A DNA stretch of 64,000 bases from Allolobophora icterica (taxonomy: Eukaryota > Annelida > Clitellata > Crassiclitellata > Lumbricidae): contig OY744610.1 in NCBI GenBank assembly GCA_963556255.1, forward strand, positions 7,973,529 to 8,037,528, read 5' to 3'. Positions 54,929 through 64,000 of the stretch are shown one piece after another. Both the position numbers and the translations under genes were made by a program. The notes under the pieces were generated by a model. The model made no database searches and was not told where the DNA came from. It worked only from the letters and a program-made list of their open reading frames with translations. Within the stretch, counting starts at the first letter, position 1, and each line of letters starts with the position of its first letter.

Positions 54929-57900
54929 GTTTGTTCTTATCTTACTATGGTTTTATTGGAAGACAAAATGACCTTTTAGCGCTGCCTTCGCTCATGTAAA
55001 CATAAACGATACTAATTAAGATTTGTAAGAAAGCAGCCAAGCATTCAGTGGGAAGAAATCTTTGTTAAATTGATCGCGTTTTTTCATTAGCTAGTATAGG
55101 GTCTACAACAGAAAACACAGAAATGCCTTCCGTTTATAGCAAAGCCTTATATTCGTGAAGGAAACAGCTTCAGGAAGACTGCCTTCGTGAAGATTTAATC
55201 GACAAACCTTCTTAAACCAATGTTCTTTTTCTATAAGGTACCGAGTGCCTGTCGAATCTCAAGAATATCGCGGCTTACGAAGGAGACCAGAACATACTAA
55301 TGAATCTAACAGCTGACCATCAGAATGTAACCTGGACATGCATTCCAACTTCTGACGAGTTAAGTACTTACACTATCCAGTATAATAACGGTACCAGGGA
55401 TTCTTCACTCGTGGGACTCTTCTCTCCTAATCAAAGCGGTTTGGTAATACTTCACGCGACAACGACTCCAACTGGTGATGGTCCGATTTCAACTTCTGGG
55501 CTGTACATCGCACAGTGTGAGAACAGTACCAACAAAACAGCAGCAAAGCTCCTTATCGTCCGTGAGTATTTTAATTAATGTTGCATCAATTAAAACTATG
55601 TGTTAACCATAATTAATCACGTGTCAGCAGTGGCGTAACAACCTAGCTGAGGGCCCTTGAACATTTTAAGCTTGGGCCCTTTTTTAGCAGTCATGGAAGA
55701 CCACTGGAATTTTTGTTTTGGGCAGAGTTTTTACAGGGAGCAAAATTTTTGTGGGGGGGGGCAAAATGTCGTTTTTACATGCGATTCATGAACACGTAAC
55801 ATGTGACAACTTTAAAAATAAATAATGGTCAAGGACTTACCTAAATAATTAAGTGGTTTTTCGAATTGAAAATGTTTTGGAGTGTTGTAATAATCATAAT
55901 AATCAAGATTTTATTTTTGAAAAATATGCGTAAAAGCCAGGGGCAAATGCCCCTTGCGCCTCAGTGCGCCAATGTTAGGAGTCCTTTTCTAGCCCTGAGT
56001 ATGAAGTGTCAGCGACTTCATTTTTCGTAGCCTCGGCATATGAAGGTGGGTGGCCAGTCCTCTTCCTCGCCGTTTCATCTTCCCACCGACAGTGAACACA
56101 TCATAGCTGACTTGGCTAGGTCCGGGGCATAGGTGGAGCAGAAATCTCGATCCAGTTTGGAGAAGGAGCGCTCCGCATTGGCGACGGCGACTGGGAGAGT
56201 GGCATGCAGCACACAGGCAGTAGCCAATTCCGAGATATTTAGGTCCTATTAAGAGCTCAATATGAGTTTAAATATGTCCAGAAGTTTTTGTTGTTTCAAG
56301 TTCCTTGCTGAACACACGTCTGAAGGACCGCACCTCTTATACAAATAAAATCGGGGGTCAATGTGCGATGAATATGTTTTCTGTAGTTTTGTTGCTGCTA
56401 ATTCCAAATCATCATCGGTTCATCAGCAAAGAGTTTGATAATGAAAACTAAACGCTGCAGAAACTAAACGCTGCCGTTCAAAACGACTCTTAAGCTGTGC
56501 AATTGCTATGTCTACAATAGCGAAAAATACATGACTCTTGAAAGCTACTTCTGGATCTCAAAGACGTTCATCACTGTACAGTTAAACATAACAGAGGTTA
56601 ACAGTGGTTCAGATGACTAAAGCCTGCGTGAGAACCACCACCGGATACATGTCCTAATATCCCATCTGCCTGCGCTTGGCCTTGAAGTTGTTGAATGACA
56701 GCTCACCACCTCCCTGTAGGCCTACGCGCTTAGGGTTTTGAGAGTTCATCAAAGATTTCGTGCGTCTCTTTCTATTAGCATTAAACTTCGGTGTAATCTT
56801 CGAAATAGCTGAGACAGCTGTAGCTCGAATAATGATAGTTTTCTATAAATCACACAGGTAGGTCACCAAATGCCATGGAGCGAAGTCTGGTAGCAGCAGA
56901 TACATGTAGATCTAGTGCTCGAGAAGCACTCTCAATTGTCAGTAGGCCTATTGTAACAATCGTTCCCAAATGATAATAAACACTATGAACTCAATTTTTT
57001 TTACTTAACAGTTTGGGGGCCCTTGCGACCTCTGGGGCCCCTGGACTTTGTCCACCCTCGTTATATGGTTGTAACGCCACGGCGTGTCAGTAATACTGCA
57101 AGGGAATGCCATATTTCAAATTCCATGATGTCGGAACCGTTTTTGTCTGAAATTAACTTTGTGTGTATTTAATTAAAATCGTGCGTTTTAAGCATTTCTT
57201 ATAGAAGCTGCACGCTGCGCAACTGATTTACGCAATAGTGTTGCACAGCAGCTTGTAAATGTTTCCTTAGATAATTTAAAAGCAATATCACGCATATTCG
57301 GCTTATGTCTGTACAGTTGAAAGAGACGGTAAGAGGTAATATTAGGTCACGCTGGGCTCAAGTTGATGTACGGAATGTGGAATCTGCTGTGCAGTAATTA
57401 TGGGTGGTTGCGTTGTGGCTGTAGCTGGCTGCGTTGTAGTTTTCAGTGGCTAAGAATGTTCATGCGCAGCAGAGCGTGAAGTCTATCGACCCGGTTGACG
57501 TGAGACTGGATCATAAATCATCTGTGGTGCCGACCAACGAGGCCCGTCAAAGAAGGAAAATTCTGAATTATGTCCTCGACTGGGAGCCAGTGGAGCGTAT
57601 CCCCTTATCTAACCGATGTTATTACAGAACTTTAGCAGGATTGAAGCTGATATATGAGGAACATCGGAAGGTCTGCAAGGCTGCAGTTACAATTATTGCC
57701 GAAGCGTCTCCCTGTGGCACTAACCTACAGACTGCGCCGTAAATACACTATCTCAAGCATTTAATACTACCAGAACCTGGTGAGAGAATTCTCGTGGTCA
57801 GCCATGGATCGTTCCCCGTATAGCAGCACTTCTAGATCGAGAAAGACGAAGTTTTTGTGCTGTCATAACAGCGCGACTTAGTCACGTCTTCGTCAGAATA

Positions 57901-59852
57901 TATTTCCGTATTCGTCTTGTGCAACCCTATAGCTGATTGGAAAACAACAATTACTGAACTATTGCCACAGTCTTTATCTTTAGCTCAAAATTTAATAAAT
58001 AACGTTTCAATTAGCGACATCGAAAACACGCTATATAATCCAGCTTGCAAATCTCTTGATTCGCAACGAAATAGATCCGTGTGCTTTAGTCCAATGATCT
58101 TAAAACAGACGACAGGCTTGTGTGAAACCCTATGGAGAGTTTAAATGTCGGTTAATTTTCGAAAAAAATTTCAAATAAATTACCAGTTTTATTATCTGTC
58201 TTTTGTCTTTGACAGGTAATGCTCCAGAATGCTCATGCAGTGCTAGTTCATCAAATTCTGTCCAACTATCCTGCACTATCTTCTATGCCGATACGACATT
58301 ATATCCGATGAAAGCTAATATGACTTGGAAAATGGGTGATGTCGTTTTCGCTACTGACACTCCTCCGAGGACGAGGCATGACTACTTTCTGTTCCAATCT
58401 ACATCAACAATTACAGTTAACAGCAGCGTTTCCGCAAACTTTACATGCACGGTTACTTTTAATGCACCAACTGATGTTGTGTATGACTACTTCGCAAAGA
58501 ATGCACCGGAGTTCAACGCATCTTGCTCAGTAGCAGGTGAGTTTCTACAGTCTTTTAGAGAAACTAACAAAATAGGCAGTGACGTAAATTTCAGGAAAAT
58601 AATTTGAGCGTATTTTTAGCATTAAAATAAATAATCATATTGGTCTTAAACTGATGTGTCGGTTATAAATAGCGAGGGGCATAGTATAGCGATTGGCATA
58701 GTAAAAGCACTACAATGTAGCAATTCTATAAGAGAATTTCTTCCTGCAGTCGCTTCCGGCATGACAACCCCAAAACAACCCAGAACGGTCATCAGTCGTT
58801 GTCGAAATAGAGGCAGGGACAAAGTATGGAGCTCGCATAATAAGTGGCTTGGCTGTCTATTCCACAGTGAAAGATGAAGCAGGATGAAGCTTGCCATATT
58901 CAATTGGGGACTATGATAATGAGTTTGAAGTAAAAGTTGGCAAATTCAAAATATGATATTTAAACATTGATAATGTTTATAAAATCGATGCTCTACACAG
59001 TGTCTACACATACTCAGAGATGTAGCAATTCTTAGTCTAAAGTCCCACCTGGCACCTAGCTCACGATCAGAAGTAGAAAGGGATGCAATGGGAACTGATA
59101 ACTGCAAGTTACGCAAGTCTGTCTTTATATCTAAGGCGGTTACCATGGATTAAACCGGGATACTGAAATTTCGCCTCCGGAAGAATCGCCCCCGGAAGAT
59201 TCGCCCCCGACATTTCGCCCCCGGGAAGATTGGCCCCCCGGAAGTTTCGCCTCCGGGATCTATGATGAAAATGGATTTGCGATGAAAATGTAACTAGAAG
59301 ACTAGAAGCGGGATCTATGATGAAAAATGTTACTGAGACTAGAAGCTGGATCGACGGGGGCGAAATGTCGGGGGCGAATCTTCCGGGGGCGAAAAGTCCT
59401 AGACATTAAACCGAGGCAGTTAGACGACAGCCAAGGACAGAGCGGCCCAACAGATGTTCTTAACATTTTAGAAACTGAAGCGAATGCCGCGAGTGTAGGT
59501 ACTTTTGCCTGAATCATTATACAATATTGGAAAAACATGGTTATAAGCACAACACAAAGAGATATTTGGTTTCCGAAAGCTATATTCACAGAAAAGTTCT
59601 CATGATTTTTTCTGGTACATAATAATATGTTGGAGAATTATTTTCAGTGTGCCGTTTAACTACTTCACCGTCTCCAATGACAACTACTCGTCCGCCGCCA
59701 ACAACAACTACTCAGCCACCGACAACTGCATCGTCTACTAACACTTCAAGTATGTTTGAACGTCGCAGCATGAAATGTGTGTGGGAACTATGTGTATTAT
59801 ATTAATGATTTCTTTAAGTATATCAGTGTTCATCATCATAATCATTATTATT

Positions 59853-59924
<72 letters not shown>

Positions 59925-62900
59925 GTCTTCATCATCGGTTCAATTGAAATCATCATCACTACATTCTTCTTGGAGAACACTGCGTTTTTCCTTTAACTAA
60001 ACTTTATCATTAGGGAGGAGGATAGAGTGTTACCATAGCCAGGAGAACATTAGGTTCGCGGATCGATTCCCGTAACCCCCCTCTAGGGCGGCACCTTGCG
60101 TGGCTGCCAAAACTTGTGTTTGATTAAGATTTGATTGTACTGTCATGTTTCAATGTAATCTTACTGCGTTTGTCAGTTTGAATTAATAAAGAAAAAGAAA
60201 TTATTATTATTATTAAAAACCCAAAACTACATTTGTCAACAGAAAAGCATCGACGAAACGTTTTAAAATATCACAAATACAACGCGCTATCCAGTGATCA
60301 GTTGACTATCTTCACAAATTGCGCCCTCGTGTCTCCGATCTCCGAACGTATCATCATTTGCAAATTGTCAACAAATGCTCAGCCTTCTTTAACTATGTAG
60401 CTTGGCGTTTATAAAATAAATTGCACACAGTTGCTCGTAATGGCGTGCTTACCCCAAAAAGGATTCGTCTTTGAGTTTGGAAAGCTCTGTGCGTTTGCTA
60501 GCGCTTCTTAATAAAGAATATACTTACTTGCTTACCCAGTATTACGTCCTAAGAAGTCTCTTGGATATCGGCAAGACCATAATTTGTGATAATTTGTGGT
60601 GCATTCCCCATTTCTTAAATTAAATACGTTTTCAACAAGCTGGATTTCTTCTTCTTCTTCTTCTTCTTCTTCTTCTTCTTCTTCTTCTTCTTCTTCTTCT
60701 TCTTCTTCTTCTTCTTCTTCTTCTTCTTCTTCTTCTTCTTCTTCTTCTTCTTCTTCTTCTTCTTCTTCTTCTTCTTCTTCTTCTTCTTCTTCTTCTTCTT
60801 CTTCTTCTTCTTCTTCTTCTTCTTCTTCTTCTTCTTCTTCTTCTTCTTCTTCTTCTTCTTCTTCTTCTTCTTCTTCTTCTTCTTCTTCTTCTTCTTCTTC
60901 TTCTTCTTCTTCTTCTTCTTCTTCTACTTCTTATTCTTCTTCTTCTTCTTCTTATTCTTCCTTCTTATTGTCAGTCATTTTCAAACTTTCTCCTTTTTAA
61001 CAACGGTCAGACAAAGTGCGTCTCTCCCGAGGCCACTCTCACAATTTAAAGAACAATAATCATCGGTTTGCATTGACAGAGAACGTTTATGTTTCAGGTT
61101 ATTGTTTCCCGAATATGAAGAACATAGCGGTCTACGAAGGAGACCATGACATAATAATGAATCTAACAGCTGACCATCAGAATGTAAACTGGACATGCAT
61201 TCCAACTTCTGACGAGCTTAGTAGTTACACTATCCAGGATAATAACGGTACCAGGGATTCTAACTTGACTGGACTCTTCTATCCCAATCAAACCGGCCTA
61301 GTCATACTCAACGCGACAACGACACCATACGGAGGTCCGATTTCAACGTCTGGGTTGTACATCGCACAGTGTGCGAACAGTACCAACAAAACAGCAGCAA
61401 AACTCATTGTCGTCCGTGAGTGTTTTAATTGGAACTGATTTTAGGGGCCTTTATGAAATGAAATGCTTTGTTAACACTAAGTAGTTGAGTCACAGTAATA
61501 CTGCTGGAATGACGAAAGCAAGACTTTTCTTTTAATTTATTAAAACAGTTCTGCCTTTTTGTCTCGAATCAAATTTCTGTGTATGTATGCATCAAGCTTC
61601 TTAACATCGTGCATTTTAAGTACGTCTCAAGGCCGCATGCATAACTAATTAGCTCATCAAAACAACTGTTGATATACTGACGTATCTAGTGTTCAAGATT
61701 TATGATCGGATGAGTAGTAGTTGTTGCTGGCTTTATAGTAGTTGGCAGTGGCTAAGAATCATCATGATAGGAGAACGCAACGCCGCCTGTTCTGGAAGAC
61801 TTTAGACTGGAACATAAAGCTTCGTGATGCATGGCTGTAGCCTACAGTTCCCTTCAGCGACGCTTACCCTTAGAATCTTGACTTCTGCGCCTGACTGGGA
61901 GACAGTAATATAGGTTCGGCTCCTTTAATTCGACACTATTTCAAAACAGACGACAGGCTTTCCCTATGGAATGGAAACGTCAGACCATTTGCAAAAATTT
62001 CACTGATCGAAATATTTTAAAATTGTTCTTATTTCACCTTGACAGGTAAAGCTCCAGAATGTTCGTGCAACGCTACTTCATCAACCTTCGTCCAACTATC
62101 ATGTAGTATCATCTACGCCGATGGCGCAGTAGATCCGATCAATGCTAACATGACTTGGAAAATCGGAGATGTATTTTACGCTACGGACACTCCTCCGAGG
62201 ACGAGGCCAGATTATTATGTGTCCGAATCTACATCAACAATTACAGTTAACAGCAGCGTTCCTGCGAACTTTGCATGCACGGTTACTTTCAATGCACCAA
62301 CTGATGTTGAGTATCAATTCATTGCAACGAATGCACCGGAGTTCAGCGCATCTTGCTCTGTAGCAGGTGAGTTTTATTGTCTGCTACAGAAAATTACGGC
62401 AGTCGGCGATGCAATTGTAACTCAAGTTAACATATTCATAATATAGGAGTAAATTTACTGGTCTGAAACGTATACGATAGCAATGACAGTTGTTAAAGTA
62501 GATGCAGTTTTATGAAACTCGTGTAAAAGAAAAGTATTCAGACGCGATTGCAACTTGATAGCACAAGAACAGGATCCGATAGAAACGTCACCAGACGCTG
62601 CCGAAATAGAGACAGAGACAAAGTTTGGAGCTTTCACAATAAGTGGCATGGCTGTCTATTGTACAGTGAAAGAGCATGCAGTATGAAGGTTGCCATGTTC
62701 AAATGGGGACTATGAGGTTGAAGTAAAAGTTGGCTAATTCAAAATAATATATTTAAACATTGATAATGTTTATAAAATCGATGCTCTACTCAGTGTCTTT
62801 ATATGCTCAGAGAAGTAGCAATTCTTAGTCTAAAGTCCCACCTGGCACCGAGGTCACGATCAGAGATAGAAAGGGCTTCCATGGGAACTGATAACTGCAA

Positions 62901-63319
62901 GTCACGCAAGTCTGTCTTTATATCTGGGACGGTTACCATGGATTAAACCGGAGGTAGTTAGACGACAGCCATGGGCAGAGCGGCCCAACGGATGTTCTAA
63001 GCATCTTATAAACTGAGGCGAATCCCTCGAGTGTAGGGGCGGCCTATGCCTGAATATTACCATCATATAAATGAGAAAAAACATGGCCATAAGCACAACA
63101 CAAAGAGATATTTGGTTCACAAAAGCTACATTCACAGAAAAGTTCTTATGTTTGTTTCTGGTACATAATAATATGTTGGAGAATTACTTTTAGTATGCCG
63201 CTTAACAACAACAGTCAGCACAACAGCTACTACTACACCGTCTCCAATGACAACTACTCGTCCGCCGCCAACAACCAGTCCTCAGTCACCGACAACTCAA
63301 CGGTCTACCAACACATCAG
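54865..63319 (+). CDS. Ig-domain gene, two tandem Ig-Ig-stalk cassettes (partial)
   Basis: Exons inferred by splice sites and open frames: 54865-54928, 55238-55561, 58216-58536, 59648-59749, 61098-61415, 62046-62366, 63194-63319. The first codes a signal peptide (MILRVAFSLLIFFLLEDISV). Each cassette then has Ig domain 1, Ig domain 2 and a Thr/Pro-rich stalk exon. Every junction is phase 1, so the seven exons join in one frame. The protein is expected to be secreted or cell-surface, heavily N-glycosylated in Ig1 and O-glycosylated in the stalk. No transmembrane or cytoplasmic exon lies in the window; the gene probably continues past 64000. The two cassettes could be used in series or by alternative splicing, or the second could belong to a sister gene. 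It is not a family I can name; an immune or adhesion receptor is an inference from architecture only. Confidence 0.75.
55238..55561 (+). CDS. Ig gene exon 2: Ig domain 1, cassette A
   Basis: Acceptor TTTTTCTATAAG, donor C|GTGAGT, phase 1-1. Contains NLTADHQNVTWTC, NNGTRDSSLVG, SGLYIAQCEN: an Ig-like fold with W and the F-strand Cys, plus extra Cys. Potential N-glycosylation at NLT, NVT, NGT, NQS and NST. Confidence 0.8.
55628..57082. mobile_element. hAT element in the Ig gene intron
   Basis: Ends CAGTGGCGTAACAACC and GGTTGTAACGCCACGG (last bases mutated), flanked by CGTGTCAG at 55620-55627 and 57083-57090. The corresponding intron of cassette B (near 61485) is uninterrupted. Minus-strand transposase remnant at about 56129-56250. 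Confidence 0.85.
56129..56250 (-). pseudogene. hAT transposase dimerisation fragment
   Basis: On the minus strand ISELATACVLHATLPVAVAN then AERSFSKL, the hAT C-terminal dimerisation motif of the ZMYM1-like type. The rest of the element has no long frame. Confidence 0.75.
57091..58215. other. Ig gene intron, remainder
   Basis: Partly paralogous to 61500-62045 (GTTTTCAGTGGCTAAGAAT, GACTGGGAGCCAGT, AAACAGACGACAGGCTT). Frames of 98 and 75 codons here are not conserved in the paralog and are not considered exons. Confidence 0.55.
58216..58536 (+). CDS. Ig gene exon 3: Ig domain 2, cassette A
   Basis: Acceptor TCTTTGACAG, donor CAG|GTGAGT, phase 1-1. Contains SVQLSCTIFYAD, NMTWKMGDVVFATD, TITVNSSVSANFTCTV and NASCSVA: an Ig C2/I-like domain with Cys, Trp, Cys in expected order. 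Confidence 0.82.
59158..59404. mobile_element. MITE with 9-bp TSD, Mutator-like
   Basis: Lies in the intron before the stalk exon. ATTAAACCG flanks it (59149-59157 and 59405-59413); the cassette B intron has a single ATTAAACCG near 62942. Ends GGATACTGAAATTTCGCC and its rough complement GGCGAAAAGTCCTAGAC enclose repeated CCCCGGAAGATTCGCC and CCCCGACATTTCGCC. A 9-bp duplication suggests the Mutator group. Confidence 0.78.
59648..59749 (+). CDS. Ig gene exon 4: Thr/Pro stalk, cassette A
   Basis: Acceptor ATTATTTTCAG, donor TCAA|GTATGT. Codes CRLTTSPSPMTTTRPPPTTT and similar, 34 codons rich in Thr and Pro, a mucin-like spacer. Phase 1 at both ends. Confidence 0.75.
59831..59934. repeat. (ATC)n microsatellite
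   Basis: About 100 bp of ATC/TTA triplets in the intron between cassettes. Confidence 0.95.
60013..60215 (+). mobile_element. SINE family 2, plus orientation
   Basis: Same structure as 38586-38795: tRNA-like head ending GGTTCGCGGATCGATTCCCG, body GGGCGGCACCTTGCGTGGCTG, tail AATTAATAAAGAAA(ATT)n. In the intron between the two Ig cassettes. Confidence 0.8.
60425..60535 (+). mobile_element. LINE or SINE 3' end with (CTTA)n tail
   Basis: TAGCGCTTCTTAATAAAGAATATAC(TTAC)n resembles the short insertion at 22283-22340. The upstream part is unassigned. Confidence 0.4.
60645..60963. repeat. (TTC)n microsatellite, about 320 bp
   Basis: Nearly pure TTC to 60924, then imperfect. The poly-Ser frame across it is an artefact. 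Purine strand GAA repeats of this length can form triplex DNA. Confidence 0.97.
61098..61415 (+). CDS. Ig gene exon 5: Ig domain 1, cassette B
   Basis: Acceptor TTTATGTTTCAG, donor C|GTGAGT, phase 1-1. About 85% identical to exon 2 in protein by eye. Changes cluster at the start (YCFPNMKNIAVYEGDHDI) and around NLTGLFYPNQTGLVILNAT, where three N-glycosylation sites are new. Confidence 0.82.
62046..62366 (+). CDS. Ig gene exon 6: Ig domain 2, cassette B
   Basis: Acceptor TTTCACCTTGACAG, donor CAG|GTGAGT, phase 1-1, same length as exon 3. Contains TFVQLSCSIIYADG, NMTWKIGDVFYATD and ANFACTVTFNAP. Confidence 0.82.
62455..62945. repeat. Intron block paralogous to 58640-59148
   Basis: Shares TTTAAACATTGATAATGTTT, CTAAAGTCCCACCTGGCACC and GGGAACTGATAACTGCAAGT with the cassette A intron. 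Shows that the whole genomic cassette, not just exons, was duplicated. Confidence 0.85.
63194..63319 (+). CDS. Ig gene exon 7: Thr/Pro stalk, cassette B
   Basis: Acceptor AATTACTTTTAG, donor TCAG|GTATGT. Codes TTTVSTTATTTPSPMTTTRP and more, 42 codons, eight longer than exon 4 owing to extra Thr codons. Phase 1 at both ends; the next exon is beyond the window or unrecognised. Confidence 0.75.
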
Positions 63320-63565
63320 GTATGTTTGAATGTTGCAGAATAAAAATGCTTGTGGGAACTATGTGTATTATATTTATTGCTTATTTAAGTATTTCAGCTC
63401 TGAGAAATAAACCAGCTATGGTAGAAGCGAAAATAATTTCGTTAAATTCATCGGCCAAGTATAGTAACCATCGTACAATAGAAAATAAATTAATCCTTTA
63501 TCGTTACTCCTCGATGCCTTAATGATGAACAGTGAATAATTTTAAAACACTTTTTGAAACATGGG

Positions 63566-63700
63566 TAGTCAGCTCGATAGTATAGTGCTTAATGTGCTAG
63601 ACTATCAACCGAGAGGTCTGGGACTCAAATCCATGACGCGGCAGAAATGTTCGCTCCACCTGCACCCCATAGCTAGCCTGGCTATAATGAGCACAATAAC
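63566..63700 (+). mobile_element. SINE family 3 (tRNA-like), plus orientation
   Basis: GTCAGCTCGATAGTATAGTG ... AACCGAGAGGTCTGGGACTC then CAAATCC has tRNA-like A and B boxes; GCAGAAATGTTCGCTCCACC follows. Compare 41531-41640 on the minus strand. Confidence 0.5.
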
Positions 63701-63855
63701 CGTACACTCGGTTGGAAGATCAAACGACGACAGAGAGGATTGGCCCTCATATGCCGAGACTAAGAAAACGGCTCCAGTCATTTGACTTTCACATGTACTA
63801 ATCGCTAGAACTTCATACGCATGGCTGCCTCAGGACTAGCTCGCTTCTCTTCTCC

Positions 63856-64000
63856 TTCCTCCTCCTCCTCTTCTTCTTCTTCGTCGTCGTCGTCTTCATC
63901 CTCTGCCTCTGCCTCTTCCTCTTCCTCTTCTTCTTCTTCTTCTTCTTCTTGTTCTCCTTCTTGTTCTCCTTCTTCTTCTTCTTCTTCTTCTTCTTCTTCT
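63856..64000. repeat. (TTC/CCT)n microsatellite, runs off the window
   Basis: Mixed TCC, TTC, TCG and TTGTTC triplets to the end. Confidence 0.95.

Noticed and set aside
57446..58144. Two frames of 98 and 75 codons in the Ig intron as extra exons
   Set aside because: The cassette B intron lacks conserved frames there, and no splice sites fit phase 1.
60596..61000. Poly-serine protein
   Set aside because: Translation of the (TTC)n microsatellite.

Overview
This is animal (eukaryotic) nuclear DNA, AT-rich and dense with repeats. It holds an array of Cys2His2 zinc-finger genes, an intron-containing immunoglobulin-domain gene, a young LTR retrotransposon and many non-LTR and DNA transposons. 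Two weak clues point to a marine invertebrate deuterostome (echinoderm or hemichordate type). One is a Ty3/gypsy element with integrase placed before reverse transcriptase (the Gmr1-like layout, described mainly from deuterostomes). The other is at least 13 copies of the palindrome TAGGCCTA, where under one is expected. The species is not proven.

Positions 1-31225: four paralogous units, each with one minus-strand zinc-finger gene (ZNF-1 to ZNF-4), a conserved upstream block and kilobases of shared non-coding DNA. The proteins have 8 to 18 or more fingers with TGEK linkers, a shared N-terminal finger (CWKSF) and a shared C-terminal tail that ends in a fingerlike CGLC...H...H module and GLC. 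ZNF-2, ZNF-3 and ZNF-4 are open single-exon genes. ZNF-1 has lost its start, carries a 1-nt frameshift and has lost the usual stop. Because the units are paralogs, many transposon insertions can be read against an empty site in another unit: a TTAA piggyBac-type element, several hAT elements with 8-bp duplications, and MITEs of unclear superfamily.

Positions 31300-41640: nested and decayed elements. A SINE sits in an L2-like LINE, inside a hAT, inside another hAT. Further on are gypsy remnants, MITEs, a 5'-truncated LINE with a 407-codon RT-bearing ORF, and SINEs of three tRNA-derived families.

Positions 41689-48190: a complete minus-strand LTR retrotransposon with identical 432-bp LTRs and a 5-bp target duplication. 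Domain order is gag, protease, integrase, RT, RNase H. Two reading-frame breaks interrupt the coding region.

Positions 48190-53975: non-coding DNA, a second L2-like LINE, a tandem repeat, and a TA-flanked DNA transposon with a decayed transposase.

Positions 54865-63319: a plus-strand gene reading signal peptide - Ig - Ig - Thr/Pro stalk, then a second tandem Ig - Ig - stalk cassette. All introns are phase 1. It continues beyond the window; no transmembrane exon is seen. The cassette duplication, with symmetrical exons, is the most interesting host feature.
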